Positions 1-4,608 of a stretch of 5,499 nt of DNA are shown piece after piece (positions within the stretch are counted from its first letter, which is position 1; each line of letters starts with the position of its first letter). The DNA lies in the NCBI GenBank assembly GCA_021647535.1, contig JAKIUO010000185.1, positions 1 through 5,499 of the forward strand, in the 5' to 3' direction. Source of the DNA: Hyphomicrobiaceae bacterium (lineage in GTDB: Bacteria; Pseudomonadota; Alphaproteobacteria; Rhizobiales; JAKIUO01). The notes under the pieces are model-generated. The model had not been told where the DNA came from and ran no database searches. It was given only the letters and a program-made list of their open reading frames with translations. Made by a program: the position numbers and the translations under genes.

Positions 1-126
1 CAGAGCCGAGCCCTGCGCCAGAGCCGAGCCCTGCGCCAGAGCCGAGCCCTGCGCCAGAGCCGAGCCCTGCGCCAGAGCCGAGCCCTGCGCCAGAGCCGAG
101 CCCTGCGCCAGAGCCAAGCCCTGCGC
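1..126 (+). repeat. 18-bp tandem repeat, 7 copies visible
   Basis: The unit CAGAGCCGAGCCCTGCGC is repeated head to tail at 1, 19, 37, 55, 73, 91 and 109. The first six copies are identical. The seventh has a single G-to-A change (CCG to CCA, silent for Pro), after which the pattern breaks at about 131. The array runs off the left edge of the window, so its true copy number is unknown. It is in frame and encodes the (EPSPAP)n tail. Confidence 0.97.
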
Positions 127-227
127 CAGAAGAGAGCACGGCTAAACCGCCGGAAAAAACGGGTTGGTGGGGATCTATAAAATCGTTTTTTGCCAAATAT
201 CGGGGCTATATCTGGAAATATGAGTAA
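1..227 (+). CDS. C-terminal part of a protein with a (EPSPAP)n repeat tail (5' truncated)
   Basis: The reading frame is open from the window edge (first full codon at 3) to TAA at 225-227, giving the last 74 residues of a protein whose start lies outside the window. Residues 1-42 are seven copies of Glu-Pro-Ser-Pro-Ala-Pro. A short linker (EESTAKPPEKTG) follows, then a strongly aromatic and basic tail containing WW, FF, two Tyr, one Trp and a final KYE. All three forward frames are open through the repeat, because the 18-bp unit is a multiple of 3. Only this frame continues into plausible non-repetitive protein and stops just before the next gene. Pro/Glu-rich tails of this kind often act as extended spacers in envelope or cell-wall-spanning proteins such as TonB-like proteins; that is an analogy, not an identification. 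The family is not recognised. The downstream gene begins within 0-39 nt, so the two are probably co-transcribed. Confidence 0.7.
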   Translation, partial: EPSPAPEPSPAPEPSPAPEPSPAPEPSPAPEPSPAPEPSPAPEESTAKPPEKTGWWGSIKSFFAKYRGYIWKYE

Positions 228-253
228 ATGGCCCACTTATCGAAAATGAAAAC

Positions 254-260
254 AGGAGAG
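254..260 (+). promoter_or_regulatory. Ribosome binding site selecting GTG 267
   Basis: AGGAGAG lies 6 nt upstream of the GTG at 267. No comparable Shine-Dalgarno sequence precedes the in-frame ATG at 228, which directly abuts the upstream TAA, or the ATG at 246. This favours GTG as the true start of the exported protein. Confidence 0.7.
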
Positions 261-266
261 TTTGTC

Positions 267-866
267 GTGATCAGGAAAAAGTTGACCCCCTATGCCTTAA
301 TGCTCTTTGCAGGCTGTTTTGTCTTGTCATCGACAGTTTTTGCACCGCCTACCTTTGCCCTGGAAGTGTTTACTGCTGAAGTGGACAAACGGGTGACGAA
401 AGAAAAGAGTGCCACAAGGTCATTGTTTCAGAAAAAAGGCGATGATTTTCTGGCACTGGCCAAGCGCAAACAGGTCTATCTTGATGTCAAGGTGGTGCTC
501 GACAACAAGAAACGCTATCAGGTCATGACCCGCACAGAGGGAGACACAAGACGCTATAATGTCGGGTGTCGGTTTGGCTCCTGGGGACAGCTTCCCATGG
601 GATATGGTATCGAGTATTTCATAAAAATCGGTGATGGCAAGAATAGTCGGGAAGTCAATATCGTGCTCTATCCCGGTTCGCGCACAGATCACCCTGACAA
701 CGATATTTCCTGCGTTTATGACAAGCGCTATGCCAAGTCCGCTGTTTTACGGGTGCGAGGTTTATATAAGGTGACAACCAACGAGTATCCCAATCGCACA
801 GATGTTCAGTTGAGGCCGATTTCCCGCAATAATCTGTCAGCAGCAGAGCGCAAGATCTTACCATAG
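267..866 (+). CDS. Small exported protein of unknown function
   Basis: The product is 199 aa if started at GTG 267; an in-frame ATG at 228 would add 13 residues. The GTG start is preferred because of its ribosome binding site and because it gives a clean signal peptide: IRKK, then a hydrophobic stretch (about residues 6-26), then a probable signal peptidase I site after VFA or TFA (about residues 26-31). The hydrophobic stretch contains Cys17 in an L-F-A-G-C context; a lipobox is possible but poor, because the hydrophobic run continues past the Cys. The mature part is basic and beta-rich in character. Its only two cysteines, Cys101 (VGCRFG) and Cys149 (ISCVYD), could form a periplasmic disulfide. 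The family is not recognised and no catalytic motif is visible. It follows the PEPSPA-tailed protein at 39 nt and is probably co-transcribed with it. The protein ends at TAG 864-866. Confidence 0.8.
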   Translation: MIRKKLTPYALMLFAGCFVLSSTVFAPPTFALEVFTAEVDKRVTKEKSATRSLFQKKGDDFLALAKRKQVYLDVKVVLDNKKRYQVMTRTEGDTRRYNVGCRFGSWGQLPMGYGIEYFIKIGDGKNSREVNIVLYPGSRTDHPDNDISCVYDKRYAKSAVLRVRGLYKVTTNEYPNRTDVQLRPISRNNLSAAERKILP

Positions 867-897
867 AAATCAAGAGCCGATCCCAAGGCAATTCTGG

Positions 898-1000
898 TTC
901 CCAAGCTAGGGACGCTCTGCGTCCCGAAAGCGGATGCAAATCAGCCTGAACCGCGACGCAGAGCGTCTTGACATGCATTCCCAAGCCGAGCTTGGGAATG
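898..1000. repeat. REP/BIME-like cluster of nested palindromes
   Basis: Three hairpins lie in 103 bp of non-coding DNA. GGGACGC-TCT-GCGTCCC (909-925) has 7-bp arms. GACGC-AGA-GCGTC (955-967) is an inverted copy of 911-923. CATTCCCAAGC-CGA-GCTTGGGAATG (976-1000) has 11-bp arms. The element is also symmetric overall: TTCCCAAGCT at 898-907 pairs with AGCTTGGGAA at 989-998, outside the 911-923/955-967 pair. Nested palindromes with 3-nt loops at a convergent gene boundary are typical of REP/REPIN-type dispersed repeats, and they may also help end transcription from the left operon. No T-tract follows the stems. Membership in a genome-wide family is inferred, since only one copy is visible. Confidence 0.75.
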
Positions 1001-1100
1001 AGGAAATCCAATTCTCACGCAAACTCGCTGCGCGACGGGGCCAGCCCTTTTATATTTTGCGCTACCGCTACGTTATTTGAGCGCTGGACCCCGCTGGAGG

Positions 1101-1111
1101 CCCCCCCCCCC
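1101..1111. repeat. Poly-C homopolymer run (C11)
   Basis: Eleven consecutive C residues lie inside the MITE-like element, outside any supported gene. Such a run is prone to slippage and to sequencing error, so its exact length should be treated as uncertain. Confidence 0.9.
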
Positions 1112-1129
1112 GTTTTTCTATTTGAAAGT

Positions 1130-1163
1130 AAAAAAGCAGGGGTTCGGGGAGGCTTTCCCCGAA
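1130..1163 (-). terminator. Possible terminator of the MFS gene
   Basis: Read on the minus strand, the 8-bp stem TTCGGGGA/TCCCCGAA (loop AAGCC, 1143-1163) is followed by CCCCTGC and then six T residues (1135-1130). It lies about 60 nt beyond the MFS stop codon. The 7-nt gap between stem and T-run is longer than in a classical rho-independent terminator, so the call is tentative. Confidence 0.35.
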
Positions 1164-1222
1164 TGGGTGTGGGCGATAGCCCATTCGCGAAGCGAGTTGC
1201 CTGAGAATTGAATGACCCTGCG

Positions 1223-2434
1223 TTACTTTCCCCCTTGCGCCAGTATCGGCTCGTCTTTCCACAGCCGGTCCAGCACCAGCGCTCCGACCAGCGAGAGCGC
1301 ACCAAGCAGTGCCATGACGAGATAGGCTTGGCCCCCCAAACCGGCATAGAGCGTCCCTGATATGCTGGTCATAAGCCCCATGATGATGCCCATGGCAAAG
1401 GCGGCATAGAGCCCCTGCCCGGTAGCTGAATATTGTTCGGGGACGGCTTGGGCAATGAAGTGAATGGCCCCGAGATGCGCCGCGCCAAAGCTTGCCGCAT
1501 GTAGAACCTGCACCAAAAACAACAGAGCGAGTGGGGGATCAAAAGCGGTCAGGGTCCAGCGCACAACGGCCCCCAGAGCGGCAAGGATCAGCAGACGGGT
1601 TGGCCCAAGACGCTTGATCACCGCATTGGACCAGGCGAACAATGTCACTTCGGCAAGCACGCCAACCGCCCATAAGGCACCGATTAGCCCAGCGGCCATA
1701 TGCAGGCTTTGCCAGTGCAGGGTGCCAAAACTGTAATAGACGGCGTGGGTGGCCTGGATGCCCGCCGAGGTCAGCAGGAACAGGATGAAGAGCTTTGAGT
1801 GCATCAGCTTTAACGCATCGCGCCAGTGGATAGGGGGTAGCGGCGTGGTGTCTGCCAGCTGTTTTTTGCGGATCTCAAAGGGCAGGGCATAAGCGGCAAG
1901 GATGGTCGTCGCCATGGCCGCCAGCATCATGTAAAGGATGCTGGCCTCTCCCCAAAGATCGACGAACAGACCCGCCACAAGAGTGGCGGCAATAAAAGAC
2001 AGGGACCCCCATAAGCGAATGCGACCATAATCAAGCCCTTGCTCACGCACCTGCGTCATGGCGATGGCTTCGGTCAGTGGCATGATTGAGGTCCAGAAAA
2101 TGCCAAAGCTGATCGCAATGAACAAAAGCGGCCAGAAGCCTTGTGTTGGAATGAAAGCCAGCAAGGCGATAAACGATCCCCAGCTCAGCCCGATCAGAAC
2201 GCGTCGTCGCTCGCCCAGATGATCAGCGAAAAAAGAGATCAGCGGCGTGAACAAAATACGGCTGAGCAAAGGGGCGGCGAGGATGATGCTGATTTCGACC
2301 TCGCCCAGCTGTCTTGATTTTAACCAGACCGGAAAAAATGGCATGAAAATGCCGATCAGCAGAAAAATCGCTCCATAAAAACTCGCCAAACGCAGGGCAA
2401 GAGTTGTGGTTTGAGCTGGGGACTGATTTTTCAT
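1223..2434 (-). CDS. MFS permease, HcaT-like (MFS_1-like family)
   Basis: This is a 403-aa inner-membrane transporter with about 12 hydrophobic segments, the usual length for the major facilitator superfamily. An MFS motif-A-type loop lies between helices 2 and 3 (F-F-A-D-H-L-G-E-R-R-R, residues 68-78). Several segments match, from memory, the E. coli 3-phenylpropionate permease HcaT in order: GIFMPFFPVWLK (28-39), PLTEA (119-123), LDYGRIRLWGS (134-144), QATHAVYYSF (227-236) and GVLAEV (258-263). Transport is probably by proton symport. The substrate cannot be assigned, since the same family includes nucleoside and sugar porters, and no catabolic gene is adjacent. The start is ATG 2434, with no clear Shine-Dalgarno sequence in the preceding 15 nt. 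The gene is divergent from cheZ and convergent with the left operon. Its stop (1223-1225) lies 12 nt from the MITE-like element. Confidence 0.88.
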   Translation of the reverse strand: MKNQSPAQTTTLALRLASFYGAIFLLIGIFMPFFPVWLKSRQLGEVEISIILAAPLLSRILFTPLISFFADHLGERRRVLIGLSWGSFIALLAFIPTQGFWPLLFIAISFGIFWTSIMPLTEAIAMTQVREQGLDYGRIRLWGSLSFIAATLVAGLFVDLWGEASILYMMLAAMATTILAAYALPFEIRKKQLADTTPLPPIHWRDALKLMHSKLFILFLLTSAGIQATHAVYYSFGTLHWQSLHMAAGLIGALWAVGVLAEVTLFAWSNAVIKRLGPTRLLILAALGAVVRWTLTAFDPPLALLFLVQVLHAASFGAAHLGAIHFIAQAVPEQYSATGQGLYAAFAMGIIMGLMTSISGTLYAGLGGQAYLVMALLGALSLVGALVLDRLWKDEPILAQGGK

Positions 2435-2451
2435 AAATGGAAACGGGGCCT

Positions 2452-2468
2452 GTTAATTTTTGATTAAC
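2452..2468. promoter_or_regulatory. Short dyad in the divergent MFS/cheZ intergenic region
   Basis: GTTAAT-TTTTG-ATTAAC is a perfect 6-bp inverted repeat with a 5-nt spacer, 18 nt upstream of the MFS start codon and 107 nt upstream of the cheZ start. Its size and position suit an operator for a dimeric regulator. It is AT-rich, and a chance match cannot be excluded. I could not fix a convincing -35/-10 pair in either direction in 2435-2574. Confidence 0.35.
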
Positions 2469-2564
2469 GCCGATTTGGCATAACGACTATAGGTTGTAGC
2501 GTCCTTTGCTCTGCTCTTGTCGAGGGGCAAGGCGAGGACGCCCGGGATATTGAGGCTTATTGAT

Positions 2565-2570
2565 AGGGGG
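2565..2570 (+). promoter_or_regulatory. Ribosome binding site for the CheZ-like gene
   Basis: AGGGGG lies 4 nt before ATG 2575 and supports that start over the in-frame TTG at 2560, which has no such signal. Confidence 0.6.
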
Positions 2571-2574
2571 TGTT

Positions 2575-3639
2575 ATGAGCAAAACCAACAGGGCAATTGC
2601 ATCGAGCGATAGATTTAAGAGTGATCAGTTGGACCCGCGCGAATATCAGGCGCTGGAGACGGCCCTGTTGCAGACCGGGCGGGGACGTGATTTCCTTGAC
2701 GAATATCTGCGCCGAAATGGCGGGGTGGCGATCCCTGGTGAGGCTCTGTCGAATGAAGGGCACGTGGATCAGGGCCTGGCGGGGGGAGATACGGACCGCA
2801 TATTGCAGGCTGTGGAAAAACTGCATGATGCCGTCATGACCCGCGAGGTCCAGCAGATGAATGATCCTGTTCGTATGGATATACTTGAAATGGCCAAGGC
2901 CATCGCCAAAACCCGGGCCGAGATTTCCGCCATGCGTACTGATGGCGAGGATGATCATCTGTCGGTGGCCAGTGGCGAGATGGACGCCATTGTACAGTCC
3001 ACGGAAAAAGCCACCAACGACATTTTGCAGGCGGCTGAAAAAATACAGGAAGTGGCCTGGCGGTTGCGCGAAAACGGTATTGATGAAGCGGCCTGCGAAG
3101 AAATAGACAATAACGCCACCGAGATTTATATGGCCTGTTCTTTCCAGGACCTGACCGGTCAGCGCACCACAAAAGTCGTGCGGGTTCTGCAATATCTTGA
3201 GGCGCGCATCACGTCCATGGTTGATATTTGGGGGCTTGGCGATGAAGAACAGGGCCCTGACCTTCCTGGTGGGCATGACCTTCCTGCTGGCCATGATTTT
3301 CCCGCAGGAGAGGCGTTGGTGGATAATCGCCCGGATGCCCATCTTTTGAACGGACCACAAAAAGACGACAAGGCTTTGGCACAGGAAAGTATTGATGCTT
3401 TGCTTGGGGAAGACTGTTTTGACCCGATTGAGCCGGAAGCCCCCATCGAGCTGACAGATAGCGACATAGTCGAAAACGAGCCGATGTCCGCAAAAGAGCA
3501 AGTGCCGCCCGCGCCGCCTATAGCTGAGAAGAGCGCTGAGGACAGGGCCGAGCCGCTGGCCAAGAACACTCAGCCAGCTGCGGTAAGCGGGGCAAGTGAG
3601 CTGATTGATGAAGAGCAGCTCAAGGCCCTTTTTAGTTGA
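2575..3639 (+). CDS. cheZ: CheZ-like chemotaxis protein phosphatase
   Basis: CheZ speeds hydrolysis of CheY-phosphate in the cytoplasm and so resets flagellar motor signalling. The 354-aa product has a mostly helical N-terminal half (about 70-215). The family signature is F190-QDLTGQ (191-196) within YMACSFQDLTGQ; D192 and Q196 correspond to the catalytic Asp143 and Gln147 of E. coli CheZ, whose local sequence (from memory) is FQDLTGQ. The protein is much longer than E. coli CheZ (about 214 aa). The extra length is an N-terminal segment and a low-complexity acidic/proline tail (about 222-340) with a triplicated D-[LF]-P-x-G motif at 229-246. Two acidic amphipathic peptides, LAQESIDALLGED (268-280) and LIDEEQLKALFS (343-354), resemble the CheY-binding tail of CheZ and the FliM N-terminus. 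ATG 2575 was chosen for its ribosome binding site. No other chemotaxis gene lies in the window, so the partner CheY is unknown. Confidence 0.85.
   Translation: MSKTNRAIASSDRFKSDQLDPREYQALETALLQTGRGRDFLDEYLRRNGGVAIPGEALSNEGHVDQGLAGGDTDRILQAVEKLHDAVMTREVQQMNDPVRMDILEMAKAIAKTRAEISAMRTDGEDDHLSVASGEMDAIVQSTEKATNDILQAAEKIQEVAWRLRENGIDEAACEEIDNNATEIYMACSFQDLTGQRTTKVVRVLQYLEARITSMVDIWGLGDEEQGPDLPGGHDLPAGHDFPAGEALVDNRPDAHLLNGPQKDDKALAQESIDALLGEDCFDPIEPEAPIELTDSDIVENEPMSAKEQVPPAPPIAEKSAEDRAEPLAKNTQPAAVSGASELIDEEQLKALFS
3259..3312 (+). repeat. Three degenerate 18-bp repeats inside cheZ
   Basis: Units at 3259, 3277 and 3295 encode DLPGGH, DLPAGH and DFPAGE. The first two differ at only two bases; the third is diverged. 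They sit at the start of the disordered tail, after the catalytic helices. Confidence 0.8.
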
Positions 3640-3688
3640 TCACAGGCGCAGGGCGGTCGTGCCAGGTTTGGATTTTATCAAACTAGGC

Positions 3689-3717
3689 TTTGTACAAATT
3701 GGTTTTAAATCAATTTG
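3689..3717. promoter_or_regulatory. Overlapping palindromes upstream of the DUF2939 gene
   Basis: TTTGTACAAA (3689-3698) is a perfect 10-bp palindrome. It overlaps a 23-bp near-perfect dyad at 3695-3717 with 7-bp arms CAAATTG/CAATTTG; apart from the central base, the inner positions also match except for one G/T pair. The site lies 50 nt after the cheZ stop and 71 nt before the preferred DUF2939 start. It is AT-rich and lacks a following T-run, so an operator or promoter-associated site is more likely than a terminator. No regulator can be named. Confidence 0.45.
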
Positions 3718-3774
3718 CCTAAAGTGATTTGGATGACTATGGTGAGGAAAATGAATTTGACGATTTAACTTACC

Positions 3775-3781
3775 GGGAAGG
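3775..3781 (+). promoter_or_regulatory. Ribosome binding site selecting ATG 3789
   Basis: GGGAAGG lies 7 nt upstream of ATG 3789. The upstream in-frame TTG at 3729 has no clear Shine-Dalgarno sequence and would add an acidic 20-residue leader before the membrane segment. Confidence 0.6.
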
Positions 3782-3788
3782 TCATAAT

Positions 3789-4565
3789 ATGCTTCGGATC
3801 CTGTTTCTTGCTGTTGCAGTGTTTGTCGGGGGCTGGGTTGCCTGGCCCGCTTTTTCTGCCTATCAGATCTATTCAGGTATGAAATCGGCTGATGTAAGCG
3901 TTTTGCGCGATAAAATCAACTGGGATAGCATGAGGGCTTCCTTGCGCCCGGTTGTGGCCAGTGAAGTTGAAAAATCTATCGGCAAAATGGGCGGCAAAGG
4001 CCTGGCAGGCGCGATGATGCCACAGCTCAAGCGACAATTTATGCCACAGATTATTGATATGGCCATGAAAACCGTGGTGACGCCAAAAGGCCTGTCGCAG
4101 GTCATGGCGCATGGCGGCGATGTGTCGAGTGCGGTTAAAAAAATCGTCTCTAAACAGGTCGGGAAACTTGGAGGCCTTGGCGCATTGACCGGCGGCGGTA
4201 GCGGCAATTCTGGCGGCGGTGGTTTGCTGGGCGGCCTGCTGGGCGGCGATTCCCAAAAAGGCATTGGTGGGATGCTTGGCGGTTTGCTTGGCAATAAAAA
4301 GGTGCGCGAATTGGCCGGTGACAAGATTGGCGGCGTCATGGGCGGTATGGGGAAATCTGATCCCGCCCCCGAGATGGAAGAGGATAAACCAGCCAAACCA
4401 TCTTATGGCCTTGGCAATATTAAACGCTTTGCCTATACCGGACTTGGAGCCATGGAACTCGGGGTCGCTAAAGATCCAGCAACAGAGGGTTCTGATGTGG
4501 TCGCTATAATGGAATTTCAGAATTTTGACTGGAAGTTGACAGGGCTTGTGCCACGCGTCAGATAA
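3789..4565 (+). CDS. DUF2939 family membrane-anchored protein with glycine-rich insert
   Basis: The product is 258 aa from ATG 3789. Residues 3-23 form a hydrophobic signal-anchor, followed by the pattern typical of DUF2939: AYQIYSGMKSADVSVLRDKINWDSMRASLRPVV (24-56). The C-terminal end, EFQNFDWKLTGL (242-253), matches the usual ending of these proteins. The function of DUF2939 is unknown; topology suggests anchoring in the inner membrane with the bulk in the periplasm. Between the two conserved parts lies an unusual Gly-rich segment (about 127-188) with repeated GG[LM]LGGLLG units, then a charged/proline linker (190-204). This insert makes the protein longer than the roughly 190 aa I expect for simple members. 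The gene follows cheZ by 149 nt and precedes the hydrolase by 43 nt, suggesting co-transcription with the latter. It ends at TAA 4563-4565. Confidence 0.78.
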   Translation: MLRILFLAVAVFVGGWVAWPAFSAYQIYSGMKSADVSVLRDKINWDSMRASLRPVVASEVEKSIGKMGGKGLAGAMMPQLKRQFMPQIIDMAMKTVVTPKGLSQVMAHGGDVSSAVKKIVSKQVGKLGGLGALTGGGSGNSGGGGLLGGLLGGDSQKGIGGMLGGLLGNKKVRELAGDKIGGVMGGMGKSDPAPEMEEDKPAKPSYGLGNIKRFAYTGLGAMELGVAKDPATEGSDVVAIMEFQNFDWKLTGLVPRVR

Positions 4566-4608
4566 AGAGCGGCATTGGTAGTCGGGTGACAAATGGGTGG
4601 AAACTGGC

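Larger units (their letters stand above)
1009..1210. mobile_element. MITE-like non-coding element with terminal inverted repeats
   Basis: The left end (1009-1034) and the reverse complement of the right end (1186-1210) align at about 23 of 26 positions, with two substitutions and one 1-nt gap. Both begin with CAATTCTCA and end in CGCG. Between them there is no plausible gene, but there is strong secondary structure: GGGGCCAGC (1037-1045) against GCTGGACCCC (1083-1092), TTCGGGGA/TCCCCGAA (1143-1163) and GAATGGG/CCCATTC (1161-1186). A GAATGA hexamer occurs at 996-1001 and 1210-1215 and could be a target duplication if the ends lie slightly outside the visible repeats. There is no transposase, so mobility would depend on an enzyme elsewhere. 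It could instead be a large dispersed palindromic repeat. Confidence 0.6.

Noticed and set aside
1..126. CRISPR-like array
   Set aside because: The repeats are contiguous 18-bp units with no spacers and lie in a coding frame, so this is a protein-coding tandem repeat.
306..320. Lipoprotein signal (L-F-A-G-C) in the exported protein
   Set aside because: Phe at -3 is atypical and the hydrophobic segment continues for about nine residues beyond the Cys, ending in better signal peptidase I sites.
655..1011. Minus-strand open frame of 118 codons overlapping the exported protein gene
   Set aside because: It crosses the REP-like palindromes and overlaps a better-supported gene; there is no recognisable domain.
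968..1347. Short open frames on both strands across the repeat region
   Set aside because: They run through inverted repeats and the C11 tract, overlap the MFS gene end or lack ribosome binding sites, and encode low-quality Arg/Gly/Pro-rich sequence.
2475..2495. Possible sigma-54 promoter upstream of cheZ (TTGGCA)
   Set aside because: The -24-like TGGC is present but no TTGC-type -12 element occurs at the required spacing.
2557..3501. Long minus-strand open frame (314 codons) opposite cheZ
   Set aside because: It is a shadow of the CheZ-like gene, whose catalytic motif and ribosome binding site are clear. The antisense product shows no coherent domain.
3729..3788. N-terminal extension of the DUF2939 protein from TTG 3729
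   Set aside because: No Shine-Dalgarno sequence precedes it, and it would place an acidic 20-residue leader before the signal-anchor; ATG 3789 has GGGAAGG at good spacing.
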